Made by a program: the position numbers and the translations under genes. Source: Labrys miyagiensis (GTDB lineage: Bacteria > Pseudomonadota > Alphaproteobacteria > Rhizobiales > Labraceae). From it: a stretch of DNA of 64,000 bases. The notes beneath the pieces are model-generated. The model was not told the origin of the DNA. It searched no databases and saw only the letters and a program-made list of their open reading frames with translations. The number at the start of each line of letters is the position of its first letter. Position 1 is the stretch's first letter. Positions 41,155 to 50,167 of this stretch are shown in pieces. Location: assembly GCF_030160835.1 (NCBI RefSeq), contig NZ_BSPC01000075.1:1-64000 (forward strand). Direction: 5' to 3'.

Positions 41155-41904
41155 ATGGTGAATGCTCGAGGAGCACGGCGAGCCCTGGTGACCGGCGCCG
41201 CCAAGCGGATCGGCCGGGAGATCGCACTCGGGCTGGCGCGCCAGGGCTATGATGTCGCGTTGCATTGCAACCGCTCGCGCGAAGAGGCCGATGCGTTGGC
41301 CAGGGAGATCGGCGCCCTCGGCCGCAGGGCGTGGGTGGTGGTCGGCGATCTCTCCGCCGGTGATGGCGTCAGCCGCATCGTCGAGGAGGCCAAGGCCGCC
41401 ATTGGCCCGCTGAGCCTCCTGGTCAACTCGGCCTCGATGTTCGTGCCCGATGCCGTCGGCGGCCTGGAGGCGAAGAGCTGGAACACCCAGTTCGCCGTCA
41501 ATGCGCAGGCACCCATTTTCCTCACCCAGGCCTTTGCCGCCCAGGTGGTGGACGACGTGAAGGATCCCTCGGTGGTCAATCTGATCGACCAGCGCGTGCT
41601 GCATCCCCGGCCGGACTACGTCTCCTATTATCTCAGCAAGTCCGTGCTGCATGTGGCGACGCAGACCCTGGCCCAGGCGCTGGCCCCGCGCATCCGCGTC
41701 AATGCCATCGGCCCCGGCCCGACCCTGCAGGCCGCCTCGCAGACGCCGGAGGAATTCGAGGCCGAGGCCGCCGGCACGCCGCTCGGCCATGGCAGCGACG
41801 TCGCCGACATCGTCGAGGCCGCGCTCTATCTCGCCAATGCCCGCAGCGTCAGCGGCCAGATGATTGCGGTGGATGGCGGGCAGCATCTTGCGTGGGCCGA
41901 GTAA
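41155..41904 (+). CDS. SDR oxidoreductase, pteridine-reductase/FolM-like
   Basis: A 249-residue short-chain dehydrogenase. The cofactor motif TGAAKRIGREIALGLARQG has an arginine typical of NADP-dependent pteridine reductases (FolM/PTR1), and VVNLIDQRVLHPRPDYVSYY then LSKSVLHVATQTLAQ carries the catalytic Asp, Tyr and Lys (Tyr-x3-Lys in YYLSK). It may reduce dihydromonapterin or dihydrofolate, as FolM does, although other SDRs share this pattern. It stands two genes ahead of uvrC on the same strand. Confidence 0.85.
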   Translation: MVNARGARRALVTGAAKRIGREIALGLARQGYDVALHCNRSREEADALAREIGALGRRAWVVVGDLSAGDGVSRIVEEAKAAIGPLSLLVNSASMFVPDAVGGLEAKSWNTQFAVNAQAPIFLTQAFAAQVVDDVKDPSVVNLIDQRVLHPRPDYVSYYLSKSVLHVATQTLAQALAPRIRVNAIGPGPTLQAASQTPEEFEAEAAGTPLGHGSDVADIVEAALYLANARSVSGQMIAVDGGQHLAWAE

Positions 41905-41976
41905 GGCACGCATCCTCCTGCCATGAACTGTCAGGAGTGCATCGTAATCTCCTTCCATTGATTTGGAGGAGTTTCG

Positions 41977-42498
41977 ATGTCTAAGCGCAGCTTCATTGCC
42001 ACCACCACACCCGCACACCACTGGATCGTTGTGGCCTCGGCCGAACATGTCAGGCGCGGCCGTGCCACGGGCTTCATGCAGGTCTGTCACGGCAAGGCCG
42101 CGCCTTTGCGCCGGCTTCGGCCGGGAGACGGCGTCGTCTATTATTCTCCCACTGAGCAGTTCGGTGGCAAGGAACGGTTGCAGGCTTTTACGGCGATCGG
42201 GCATGTCCGGGAGGGGATCCCCTACGAAGCCGACATGGGAAATGGCTTCCGGCCGTTTCGCCGGGACGTCGACTGGTTAGAAGCACAGGAGGAACCAATT
42301 CGCCCGCTGCTCACCTTGCTCGATTTCACCGTCGGCAAGGCGAACTGGGGTTATGAGCTGCGCTTTGGCCTGTTCGGTATCAGCCCGCACGATTTTGGCC
42401 TGATCGCCACGGCGATGGGCGCGGAGACGCCCGCAGCACCAAAGCGAGATACAGCAAGCCTTCCCTCTCGCCAGGCGTTGCAAGGCTCCTTATTTTAG
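41977..42498 (+). CDS. EVE domain protein
   Basis: A 173-residue protein of the EVE (PUA-like) fold, which in characterised cases reads modified bases in DNA or RNA. The domain starts with [19 protein letters not shown] and includes [33 protein letters not shown] and [21 protein letters not shown]; the C-terminus extends into a basic tail. GGAGGAG is at the right distance before the ATG. It ends four bases before uvrC, so it may be in that operon, which would fit a nucleic-acid role. Confidence 0.9.
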   Translation: MSKRSFIATTTPAHHWIVVASAEHVRRGRATGFMQVCHGKAAPLRRLRPGDGVVYYSPTEQFGGKERLQAFTAIGHVREGIPYEADMGNGFRPFRRDVDWLEAQEEPIRPLLTLLDFTVGKANWGYELRFGLFGISPHDFGLIATAMGAETPAAPKRDTASLPSRQALQGSLF

Positions 42499-42502
42499 GA
42501 GC

Positions 42503-44485
42503 ATGACCGACTCGCCCGAACTTCCTGAAGCTGAAGAGGCTTCTTCTTCCGTCGACTTTGCCTTTGACGAGAAAGCCGTACCCTCCGCGCTCCGCGCGGG
42601 GGTGGCGGTCATTCATGAATTCTGGAAGACGCTGCCCAACGCGCCGGGCGTCTATCGCATGATCGATGCCGAGGGCACGGTGCTCTATGTCGGCAAGGCG
42701 CATTCGCTGAAGAAGCGCGTGGCGAGCTATGCGCGCGGCATCGCGCCGACGGCTCGCATCGCCCGCATGATCGCCGAAACGGCGTCAATGGAATTCGTCA
42801 CCACGCAGACGGAGACGGAGGCGCTCCTACTCGAGATCAATTTGATCAAGAGCCTGAAGCCGCGCTTCAACGTGCTGCTGCGCGACGACAAGTCCTTTCC
42901 CTATATCCTGTTGACGGGCGACCATGCCGCCCCGCAGCTCACCAAGCATCGCGGCGCCCGCACCCGCAAGGGCGACTATTTCGGGCCGTTCGCCAGCGTG
43001 CTCGCCGTCAACCGCACCATGAATGCGCTCGAACGCGCCTTCCTCATCCGCTCCTGCACGGATTCGGTGTTCTCCACCCGCACGCGCCCCTGCCTGCTGC
43101 ACCAGATCAAGCGCTGCTCGGCGCCCTGTACCGGCGAGGTCTCGGCCGAGGATTATGGGGCGCTGGTGGGCGAGGCGCGGGCCTTCCTGTCCGGCAAGTC
43201 CAAGGCCATCAAGGAGCAGATGGCGCATGAGATGGAGGCGGCCGCTGAGGTGCTCGAATTCGAGCGCGCCGCCCGCTACCGCGATCGCCTCGCCGCGCTC
43301 TCCGCCATCCAGGCGACGCAGGGCATTAATCCGCGCTCGATCGAGGAGGCGGATGTCTTCGCCGTGCATGAGCAGGCCGGCCAGTTCTGCATCGAGGTGT
43401 TCTTTTTCCGCACCGGCCAGAACTGGGGTAACCGCGCCTATTTCCCCAAGGCAGATCGTACGCTCTCGGAGGCCGAGGTGCTCGATGCCTTTCTCGGCCA
43501 GTTCTATGACGACAAGCCGGCGCCTAGGCTGGTGCTGCTGTCGCATGACGTGGAAGGCGCGGATCTGCTGCAGCAGGCACTGTCGCTGCGCGCGGGCCAT
43601 CGCATCGAGATCGCGACGCCCAAGCGCGGCGAGAAGCGCGACATGGTCGAGCACGCCCTCACCAATGCCCGCGAGGCGCTGGGCCGGCGCCTCGCCGAAT
43701 CCTCCTCGCAGTTGAAACTGCTGGAGGGCGTGGCCGAGGCCTTCAACCTCGAGGAGACGCCGCGCCGCATCGAGGTTTACGACAACTCCCACATCATGGG
43801 CACCAATGCGGTGGGTGGCATGGTCGTGGCGGGGCCGGAGGGTTTTGCCAAGAACCACTACCGCAAGTTCAACATCAAATCCTCCGAGATCACGCCCGGC
43901 GACGACTACGGCATGATGCGCGAAGTGCTGCAGCGCCGCTTCTCGCGCCTCCTCAAGGAGAACCCGCGCGATCCCGCGCAGAACGTGGCGGAGGCCGAGC
44001 CGGAGGAAGGCATGCCCGGCTCCCTGCCTTCCTGGCCCGACTTGGTGCTGATCGATGGCGGCGCCGGCCAGATGCAGGTGGCGCGCGAGGTCTTTGCCGA
44101 TCTCGGCGTCGAGGACGTCGCCCTCGTCGGCGTCGCCAAGGGCCTCGACCGCGAGGCCGGCCGCGAGACCTTCATCGCCGAGGGCAAGCCGCCCTTCAAG
44201 CTCGCGCCGCGCGACCCGGTGCTCTATTTCGTGCAGCGCCTGCGCGACGAGGCGCATCGCTTCGCCATCGGCGCGCACCGGCAGAAGCGCTCGAAATCGC
44301 TGAAGGAGGGCGGGCTGCAGGAAATCGGCGGCATCGGGCCACAGCGTAAGCGCGCCCTGCTGCGGCATTTCGGCACGCTCAAGGCGATCGAGCGCGCCTC
44401 AATGGCGGATCTGGAAGGCTGCCCGGGTATCGACCAGGCGACAGCGCGAAAGGTGTATGCCTTCTTTCATGAAAAGGGAGGGTGA
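42503..44485 (+). CDS. uvrC: Excinuclease ABC subunit C
   Basis: A 660-residue subunit that makes both incisions in nucleotide excision repair. The N-terminal GIY-YIG domain is in [20 protein letters not shown] then [16 protein letters not shown]. Four cysteines near [13 protein letters not shown] are typical. The UVR motif is around [18 protein letters not shown], and the RNase H-like endonuclease domain has [20 protein letters not shown] and [12 protein letters not shown]. Tandem helix-hairpin-helix repeats end the protein ([20 protein letters not shown]). A TTAGGAGC site precedes ATG 42503. It overlaps pgsA's possible start. Confidence 0.97.
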   Translation: MTDSPELPEAEEASSSVDFAFDEKAVPSALRAGVAVIHEFWKTLPNAPGVYRMIDAEGTVLYVGKAHSLKKRVASYARGIAPTARIARMIAETASMEFVTTQTETEALLLEINLIKSLKPRFNVLLRDDKSFPYILLTGDHAAPQLTKHRGARTRKGDYFGPFASVLAVNRTMNALERAFLIRSCTDSVFSTRTRPCLLHQIKRCSAPCTGEVSAEDYGALVGEARAFLSGKSKAIKEQMAHEMEAAAEVLEFERAARYRDRLAALSAIQATQGINPRSIEEADVFAVHEQAGQFCIEVFFFRTGQNWGNRAYFPKADRTLSEAEVLDAFLGQFYDDKPAPRLVLLSHDVEGADLLQQALSLRAGHRIEIATPKRGEKRDMVEHALTNAREALGRRLAESSSQLKLLEGVAEAFNLEETPRRIEVYDNSHIMGTNAVGGMVVAGPEGFAKNHYRKFNIKSSEITPGDDYGMMREVLQRRFSRLLKENPRDPAQNVAEAEPEEGMPGSLPSWPDLVLIDGGAGQMQVAREVFADLGVEDVALVGVAKGLDREAGRETFIAEGKPPFKLAPRDPVLYFVQRLRDEAHRFAIGAHRQKRSKSLKEGGLQEIGGIGPQRKRALLRHFGTLKAIERASMADLEGCPGIDQATARKVYAFFHEKGG

Positions 44486-44526
44486 ACCTTGTTGACGCAA
44501 TACGCCTCCCCATGTTCCTTCAAGCC

Positions 44527-45132
44527 ATGACTGCTGTCGCGCCCAAAAAGCGGATCTCGCCGCTCTCGCTGCCGAACATCCTGACCTATGGTCGGATTGC
44601 CGCCGTGCCGGTGGTGGTCGCGTGCCTGTTCTGGCCCGACGTGATCTGGGTGCGCTGGGTGGCCTTCGCGACATTCGCGCTGGCCGCCGTCACCGATTAT
44701 TTCGACGGCTATCTGGCGCGTGCCTGGGGCCAGCAATCCTCGCTCGGCCGCATGCTCGATCCGATCGCCGACAAGCTGCTGGTCTCCGCCTGCCTACTGA
44801 TGCTGACGGCGACCGGTACGCTCACCATGGCCAACCTGGCGGTGTGGGCCGCGATCGTCATCCTCTGCCGCGAGATCCTGGTCTCGGGCCTGCGTGAGTT
44901 CCTGGCCGAATTGCGCGTCTCGGTGCCGGTGACGCGCCTCGCCAAATGGAAGACCACGGCGCAATTGGTGGCGATCGGCTTTCTGCTCGCCGGCCCGGCT
45001 GGCGAGCGCGTGCTGCCCGGCTGCACGGTGATCGGCCTGGTGCTGCTCTGGGTCTCGGCGGTGGTGACGCTCTATACCGGCTACGACTATTTCCGCAGCG
45101 GCGTGCAGCACCTCTTGGAGGAGCGGGAATGA
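44527..45132 (+). CDS. pgsA: CDP-diacylglycerol-glycerol-3-phosphate 3-phosphatidyltransferase
   Basis: A 201-residue membrane enzyme that makes phosphatidylglycerol phosphate, the committed step to phosphatidylglycerol and cardiolipin. The CDP-alcohol phosphotransferase signature D-x2-D-G-x2-A-R-x8-G-x3-D-x3-D is in VTDYFDGYLARAWGQQ and SLGRMLDPIADK. NILTYGRIAAVPVVVA at the start and several later hydrophobic segments match PgsA. In-frame starts at GTG 44482 (overlapping the uvrC stop) and ATG 44512 are possible; 44527 fits the family length best. It overlaps moaD (ATGA). Confidence 0.93.
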   Translation: MTAVAPKKRISPLSLPNILTYGRIAAVPVVVACLFWPDVIWVRWVAFATFALAAVTDYFDGYLARAWGQQSSLGRMLDPIADKLLVSACLLMLTATGTLTMANLAVWAAIVILCREILVSGLREFLAELRVSVPVTRLAKWKTTAQLVAIGFLLAGPAGERVLPGCTVIGLVLLWVSAVVTLYTGYDYFRSGVQHLLEERE

Positions 45133-45380
45133 AGCTGATCTATTTTGCCTGGCTGCGCGAGCGCATCGGCGTTCCCGAAGAGGAAGTCGAGCTGCCGCCC
45201 GAGGTGAAGACCGTTGGCGATCTCATGCAGTGGCTGGCCGGGCGCAACGAAGCCTATGCCTATGCCTTCGAGAACCCGAAGATCGTGCGCGCCGCCATCG
45301 ACCGGCGCCATGTCAAGCCGGCGGCCGCGATCGCCGGGGCAGGGGAGATCGCCTTCTTCCCGCCGATGACCGGCGGCTGA
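45129..45380 (+). CDS. moaD: Molybdopterin synthase small subunit MoaD
   Basis: An 83-residue ubiquitin-like sulfur carrier. It starts MKLIYFAWLRERIGVPEEEV and ends with the required Gly-Gly (FFPPMTGG), whose C-terminal thiocarboxylate donates sulfur to precursor Z. Its start lies within the pgsA stop (ATGA), and the next gene, moaE, begins one base later, so the two molybdopterin synthase subunits are made together. The uvrC-pgsA-moaD-moaE order is common in Rhizobiales. Confidence 0.95.
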   Translation: MKLIYFAWLRERIGVPEEEVELPPEVKTVGDLMQWLAGRNEAYAYAFENPKIVRAAIDRRHVKPAAAIAGAGEIAFFPPMTGG

Positions 45381-45381
45381 G

Positions 45382-45840
45382 ATGACAGTCCGCCTGCAAA
45401 GCGCCGATTTCGACGTGTCGGCCGAGGTCAAGGCCCTGACGGAAGGTCGGACCGATATCGGTGCCGTGGTCAATTTCATCGGCATCTGCCGGGCCGGGCC
45501 GGCGGACGACCGCATCACGGCGATGACGCTCGACCACTATCCCGACATGGCGCAGGCTGAGCTCGAGCGCATCGAGGCGCAGGCGCGCGAGCGCTGGCCG
45601 CTCGACGGCGTCACCATCATCCACCGCTTCGGCCGCCTGGTGCCTGGCGACAACATCGTGCTGGTCGTCACCGCCTCCAAGCACCGCCAGGCCGCCTTCG
45701 AGGCGGCTTCCTTCCTGATGGACTATCTCAAGACGCGCGCCCCCTTCTGGAAAAAGGAGGAGCGGGCGAGCGGTAGCGGCTGGGTGGCTGCCAAGGACGA
45801 GGACGATCTTGCCGCCTCGCGCTGGGAGAAGGGGACTTAG
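45382..45840 (+). CDS. moaE: Molybdopterin synthase large subunit MoaE
   Basis: A 152-residue catalytic subunit that inserts two sulfurs into precursor Z to form molybdopterin. Characteristic segments: TDIGAVVNFIGICRAGPADD, ALTLDHYP-like MTLDHYPDMAQAELERIEAQ, IIHRFGRLVPGDNIVLVVTA, and the catalytic-lysine region SKHRQAAFEAASFLMDYLKT followed by RAPFWKKE. It partners MoaD from the same message. No molybdoenzyme gene is in the window, so the cofactor serves elsewhere in the genome. Confidence 0.96.
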   Translation: MTVRLQSADFDVSAEVKALTEGRTDIGAVVNFIGICRAGPADDRITAMTLDHYPDMAQAELERIEAQARERWPLDGVTIIHRFGRLVPGDNIVLVVTASKHRQAAFEAASFLMDYLKTRAPFWKKEERASGSGWVAAKDEDDLAASRWEKGT

Positions 45841-46039
45841 AGTTCCGACGTCTCCGAGGGAGGAAACAGGCCAAACCATCCGCGGTTACCGCTCAATCCA
45901 CCGAAATATCGAAAGTATGACGGCAATCGGGCGGTTTCCCGGCAATGGTGTGATTGAAACGCCATGAGAATCTGCGCATGTTTGTCGCAGGCGGATGAAA
46001 TATCGGGCAACCCACCGCCGCAAGAAGTGGAAGTCGACA

Positions 46040-46333
46040 ATGGACCTCACACAGATTCTGATCAACCTGGTAGGCGGCGCTTTGGGCGGCGCCGGCGCCG
46101 GCAAGGCAGTGCCTCAGTTCGACATGGGTACCATCATCAACGCCATCGCCGGCGCGGTGGGTGGCGGTGTGCTGGGTCAGCTCATCTCGGCGCTGGCGCC
46201 TTCGGTCCTTGCCGCCGCGCAGCAGGGCAATCTCAGCGTCGGCGGCATCGTCAGCAATATCATCGCCGGCGGCGCGGGTGGCGCGATCCTGCAGCTGATC
46301 ATCGGCCTGATCAAGAATTCGATGGCCAAGTAA
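46040..46333 (+). CDS. Glycine-rich small membrane protein
   Basis: A 97-residue, very hydrophobic protein. Three stretches carry Gly-x3-Gly-type spacing: NLVGGALGGAGAGKAVP, NAIAGAVGGGVLGQLISALA and SNIIAGGAGGAILQLIIGLI, ending in KNSMAK. The repeated I-I-x-G-x-x-G-G pattern suggests two or three packed helices, as in glycine-zipper proteins. AGAAGTGGAAG precedes the ATG, and a terminator follows at 46361. A conserved gene of the Hyphomicrobiales by appearance, but with no known function. Confidence 0.75.
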   Translation: MDLTQILINLVGGALGGAGAGKAVPQFDMGTIINAIAGAVGGGVLGQLISALAPSVLAAAQQGNLSVGGIVSNIIAGGAGGAILQLIIGLIKNSMAK

Positions 46334-46360
46334 AAGGCCGTTCGGGCAAGCGAATTTCGG

Positions 46361-46397
46361 GGCGCCATTGCCGATGGGCAGTGGCGCCTTTTGCTTT
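46361..46397 (+). terminator. Rho-independent terminator
   Basis: Stem GGCGCCATTGCC (46361-46372) pairs with GGGCAGTGGCGCC (46376-46388) with one wobble, followed by TTTTGCTTT. It ends the glycine-rich membrane-protein message. Confidence 0.85.
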
Positions 46398-46456
46398 GTG
46401 ACCGGAAATAGGGCTGAGATCCGCCGGTTATCACGTTTTACTTTGGAATGGCGTGC

Positions 46457-46606
46457 GTCATTCCGGACGACCGAAGGGAGCTCCGGAATCCGTGAACACA
46501 GTCCTTGCAAGTCTGTGTTCATGGATTCCGGCGTTCCCACTCACAAGCAAAGCTTGTAAGGATACGCTCCTCAACCAAAATCCTATTTTGGTTGAGGGAA
46601 TGACGG
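46457..46606. repeat. GTCATTCC...GGAATGAC palindromic repeat, copy 2, with inserted hairpins
   Basis: Starts GTCATTCCGGACGACCGAAG and ends GAGGGAATGACGG; the inner TCCGGAATCC and GGATTCCGGCGTTCC match copy 1 at 17889-17994. Beyond GGCGTTCC it contains two extra hairpins missing from copy 1: ACAAGCAAAGCTTGT (46543-46557) and CTCAACCAAAA/TTTTGGTTGAG (46570-46596). Confidence 0.85.
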
Positions 46607-46657
46607 TGCGTCTTGCGCCTCGAGCTAAAAACCGCAGCGCTCTGAACGCCGCCGGTC

Positions 46658-46837
46658 TCAGCCCGCCAGGGCCGAGGCGACATGCACCGTATCGGCGCTC
46701 ACGGCGCTGCCCAGCAGCCAGACGCCGACGATCAGCGCCAATCCGGCGAACAGGCCGACGACGACATCGATAGTCACGCCGGTAATATCGCTTTCTTCAA
46801 ATCCGTTCTTTGTGGCAAACAAACCTGCCAAACGCAT
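46658..46837 (-). CDS. Small single-pass membrane protein, 59 residues
   Basis: A 59-residue frame reading MRLAGLFATKNGFEESDITG then VTIDVVVGLFAGLALIVGVW then LLGSAVSADTVHVASALAG. A single hydrophobic helix (about 25-44) follows a polar start. TTGGAG stands about 8 bases before the ATG (GGAGTTGGTACG). The layout, polar start then hydrophobic helix, is reminiscent of Flp-type pilins, but the cleavage motif is not conserved, so that identity is not claimed. No neighbouring pilus gene is present. Confidence 0.68.
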   Translation of the reverse strand: MRLAGLFATKNGFEESDITGVTIDVVVGLFAGLALIVGVWLLGSAVSADTVHVASALAG

Positions 46838-46961
46838 CGTACCAACTCCAAGGGTGCCCCAGAGTAACGTCGGCCGGTTAAGGCCCCGTCACTGGTTGGG
46901 GTAAATTATTTCGCAATTTCAGTGAGAAAGCCGTGACACGGCGCACAGGTCGCGCCTTCGT

Positions 46962-48476
46962 TCACCCTCCGAGGAAGAGGCGATAGGCGTCGTTCGACGT
47001 CTCGTCCTCATAGGGGTAGCCGAGGGTGGCAAGACGCGCCTCGAAACGGGTCTTGTCGCCCTCCGGCACCTGCACGCCAACCAGCACGCGGCCATAATCG
47101 GCGCCGTGGTTGCGGTAGTGGAACAGGGTGATGTTCCAGCTCAGCCCCACCTCGGTCAGGAACTTCAGAAGGGCTCCCGGCCGCTCCGGGAACTCGAAGC
47201 GGAAGACGATCTCGTCCGTCAGGCCTGGCACGCGCCCGCCCACCATGTAACGCACATGCAGCTTGGCGGTCTCGTTGGCGCTGATGTCGACCACGCCATA
47301 GCCAAGCCGTTCGAGCTCACCGATAATCTCGCTCTTCTCGCGATTGGCGTTGGCGAGCTTGAGACCGACGAAGACATGCGCCTTGCTGCCACCGGCATAG
47401 CGGTAATTGAACTCGGTAACGACGCGGTTGCCCAGCACCTGGATGAAGCGGTGATAGGAGCCGGCCTCCTCCGGAATGGTCACCGCCAGCAGGATCTCGC
47501 GCGCCTCGCCCACCTCGGCTCGCTCGGCAACATGGCGCAGGCGGTCGAAATTCATGTTGGCGCCGCTGTTGATGGCGATCAGCGCGCCGGAGCGCTGCGG
47601 CTGGGCCTGCGCATAGGCTTTCAGGCCGGCGAGCGACAGGGCGCCAGCGGGCTCGGCCAGCACGCGCACATCCTCGAAAATATCCTTGATCGCGGCGCAC
47701 ATGGCATCGGTATCGGCTACCAGCACGTCGTCGAGCAGTTCCCGGCAGACGCGGAAGGTTTCCTCGCCCGCCTGGCGCACGGCGACGCCATCGGCGAACA
47801 GGCCGACGCGGTCAAGCACCACACGCTCGCCGGCCTCGATCGCCGCTTTCATGGAAGCCGCATCCACCGGCTCGACGCCGATCACCTTGATCTCGGGCCG
47901 CAGGAACTTGACATAGGAGGCAATACCGGCCGCGAGGCCCCCGCCACCGATTGGCACGAAGATCGCTTCGATCGGATCGGGGTGCTGATGCAGGATCTCG
48001 ACGCCGATGGTGCCCTGGCCGGCAATCACGTCGCCATCGTCATAGGGATGCACGAAGGTGAGACCCTGTTCGCGCTCGAGCTCGCGCGCATGTGCATAGG
48101 CCTCGTCGAAGGCGTCGCCCTTCAGCACCACCTTGCCGCCCCAATAGCGCACCGCCTCGACCTTGATCCTCGGCGTGGTGATCGGCATCACGATGGTGGC
48201 CGCGATGCCGAGCCGGCTCGCCGATAGCGCCACGCCCTGGGCATGGTTGCCGGCGGAGGCACAGATTACGCCGGCGGCCTTGGCTTCCGGCGACAGGCGC
48301 GAGATGCGGTTATAGGCGCCGCGGATCTTGAAGGAGAAGACAGGCTGCAGGTCCTCGCGCTTCAGCAGCACGGGCCGGTCGAGGCGCTGACTGAGCCGCA
48401 CCATCGGATCCAGCGGGGTCTGCTGGGCAACGTCATAGACCCGGGCATCCAGAATTCTGCGGACGTAGTCGATCAC
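46962..48476 (-). CDS. ilvA: Threonine ammonia-lyase, biosynthetic type
   Basis: A 504-residue PLP enzyme that deaminates threonine to 2-oxobutanoate for isoleucine synthesis. The PLP lysine is in PVFSFKIRGAYNRISRL, and the glycine-rich phosphate loop in FVPIGGGGLAAGIAS. The C-terminal third has two ACT-like regions (ILLAVTIPEEAGSYHRFIQV, EIVFRFEFPERPGALLKFL) that in this form bind isoleucine for feedback control. GTG 48476 is chosen because the family begins MIDYVRRIL; a TTG 18 bases upstream is less likely. Confidence 0.95.
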   Translation of the reverse strand: MIDYVRRILDARVYDVAQQTPLDPMVRLSQRLDRPVLLKREDLQPVFSFKIRGAYNRISRLSPEAKAAGVICASAGNHAQGVALSASRLGIAATIVMPITTPRIKVEAVRYWGGKVVLKGDAFDEAYAHARELEREQGLTFVHPYDDGDVIAGQGTIGVEILHQHPDPIEAIFVPIGGGGLAAGIASYVKFLRPEIKVIGVEPVDAASMKAAIEAGERVVLDRVGLFADGVAVRQAGEETFRVCRELLDDVLVADTDAMCAAIKDIFEDVRVLAEPAGALSLAGLKAYAQAQPQRSGALIAINSGANMNFDRLRHVAERAEVGEAREILLAVTIPEEAGSYHRFIQVLGNRVVTEFNYRYAGGSKAHVFVGLKLANANREKSEIIGELERLGYGVVDISANETAKLHVRYMVGGRVPGLTDEIVFRFEFPERPGALLKFLTEVGLSWNITLFHYRNHGADYGRVLVGVQVPEGDKTRFEARLATLGYPYEDETSNDAYRLFLGG

Positions 48477-48635
48477 AACACACCTGTCTTTCAATCACGT
48501 GTTATCTAGGACATGCTAACGTACCGTGAAAGGCAGTATTGTCGGTCCTCAGCCCGGCGGTTTTTGCATGGCGAGTCACGTTTGATTCCCGCTGTCCGGC
48601 AGAGATTGACTGCCTTGTCTCTTCAATCGCCGAGT

Positions 48636-50165
48636 ATGGTCATGAACTGCGTCATCCGCCTGTTTTTCCTCGCTGTCCTGACGCTGGCCGGGCTTGCCCC
48701 GGCATGGGCCGCGCAGAAGGCGGCGCTGGTGATCGGCAACGGCGCCTATCGGTCGGTGACGCCTTTGGTCAACCCGCCGAACGATGCCGCCGACATGGCG
48801 GCCTCGCTGGGACGGATCGGCTATGCCGTGACCCTGGTCAGGGATGGCGACCTGCAGGCGATGAATGATGGCCTCAGGGCCTTCCTGCGCGATGCCGACC
48901 ATGCCGACAGCGTGGTGATCTTCTATTCGGGCCATGGCGTGCAGGTGAAGGGCCGGAACTACCTGATCCCGGTCTCGGCCAAGATCTCGGACGAGCTCGA
49001 TCTCGACACCCAGGCGCTCTCGCTCGACAAGCTGCTGGAGCTGGTGGACAGCGCCGCCCCCAAGGTGAAGATCGTCATTCTCGATTCCTGCCGCGACAAC
49101 CCGCTCACGCGCACGCTGGTGCGCGGCGCCGGCACGCGGGGCCTGGCGCGCATCGATCTCGATGCGTCCTCGGCCAAGGGCACGCTGATCGCCTTTTCCA
49201 CCGCGCCGGGCTCGGTGGCGCAGGACGGCTCGGGGCGCAACTCGCCCTTCACCACGGCGCTGCTGGCCCATATGGAGACGCCCGGCCTCGACATCCGCCA
49301 GATGTTCGGCCAGGTCAGGGCGGATGTGGACCAGTCGACCCAGGGCGGCCAGACGCCCTGGGTGAACGAGGCCATCATCGGCTCCTTCGCCATGGCCGGC
49401 ACGGTGGAAAATCCGCAGCCCGTCAAGACGATCGCCGTGGAACCTCAGGTCCAGGTCCAGACCCAGCCCCCGGTGGAGGCGCAGTCGCCGATCGCGTTCC
49501 AGGCGCCGGCGGACCAGGCGCAGACGCCGATACAGCCCACGTTCCCGCCGACGGACCAGTCCGGCTTGCAGCAGCAGGCCTCTCTCGACCAGGGAAACGC
49601 CGAGCGTTCTCCGGAGCAGCAGGTCTCGCCGAGCTTCCCCTGCAACGGGCAACTGAACCCCACCGAGGGGGCCATCTGCAACAATGCCAATCTCGCCACG
49701 CTCGACCAGACCATGGTCGCCGCCTACAACGTGACCTATGGCGCCCTGCCAAAGGAGATGCAGGCCAAGCTGAAGGCCAACCAGTCGGAGTGGCGCGGCC
49801 AGCGCGACAATTGCGGCAGCGATGTCACCTGTATCGGCAACAGCTACCAGCAGCGGCTGGGCTTCCTGCAGAACATACTGGCGCAGGTGTCCGCGGCGGT
49901 GCGCGTGCCGCCGAGCTTCCCGTGCAATGGCCGGCTCAACCCGTCCGAGCGTGCCATCTGCCAGAATGCAGATCTGGCTCGCCTGGACCAGGCCCTCAGC
50001 ACCGCCTTCAAGACCAGGTTCCGCTCGCTGCCGACCTATCTGCAGTCGCAGCTGACCGACAACCAGGCCGCCTGGCGCGCGACCCGTGACCGCTGCGGCG
50101 CGCAGGTCTCCTGCCTGCAGGCCGCCTATATGCAGCGGCTCGCCTACCTGCAGTCGGGGCAGTAG
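48636..50165 (+). CDS. Caspase-like protease with two LprI-like repeats
   Basis: A 509-residue secreted protein. After a signal peptide (FFLAVLTLAGLAPAWAAQ) comes a caspase-fold p20 domain: KAALVIGNGAYRSVTPLVNP, then the catalytic His100 in IFYSGHGVQVKG and Cys152 in VILDSCRDNPLT. A Gln/Pro-rich linker (about 265-330) leads to two tandem copies of a 94-residue module (PSFPCNGQLNPTEGAICNN at 332 and PSFPCNGRLNPSERAICQN at 426). These resemble LprI-like lysozyme-inhibitor domains. Bacterial caspase-like proteases often act in programmed death, signalling or defence; the role here is unknown. A repeat follows right after the stop. Confidence 0.88.
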   Translation: MVMNCVIRLFFLAVLTLAGLAPAWAAQKAALVIGNGAYRSVTPLVNPPNDAADMAASLGRIGYAVTLVRDGDLQAMNDGLRAFLRDADHADSVVIFYSGHGVQVKGRNYLIPVSAKISDELDLDTQALSLDKLLELVDSAAPKVKIVILDSCRDNPLTRTLVRGAGTRGLARIDLDASSAKGTLIAFSTAPGSVAQDGSGRNSPFTTALLAHMETPGLDIRQMFGQVRADVDQSTQGGQTPWVNEAIIGSFAMAGTVENPQPVKTIAVEPQVQVQTQPPVEAQSPIAFQAPADQAQTPIQPTFPPTDQSGLQQQASLDQGNAERSPEQQVSPSFPCNGQLNPTEGAICNNANLATLDQTMVAAYNVTYGALPKEMQAKLKANQSEWRGQRDNCGSDVTCIGNSYQQRLGFLQNILAQVSAAVRVPPSFPCNGRLNPSERAICQNADLARLDQALSTAFKTRFRSLPTYLQSQLTDNQAAWRATRDRCGAQVSCLQAAYMQRLAYLQSGQ

Positions 50166-50167
50166 GT

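Noticed and set aside
42827-44368. 513-residue minus-strand frame opposite uvrC
   Set aside because: No domain or ribosome-binding site, composition typical of antisense frames in GC-rich genes; uvrC is certain.
46658-46837. Naming the 59-residue protein a Flp pilin
   Set aside because: The hydrophobic helix is similar in style, but the G-x4-E cleavage motif is not present in register and no tad genes are near.
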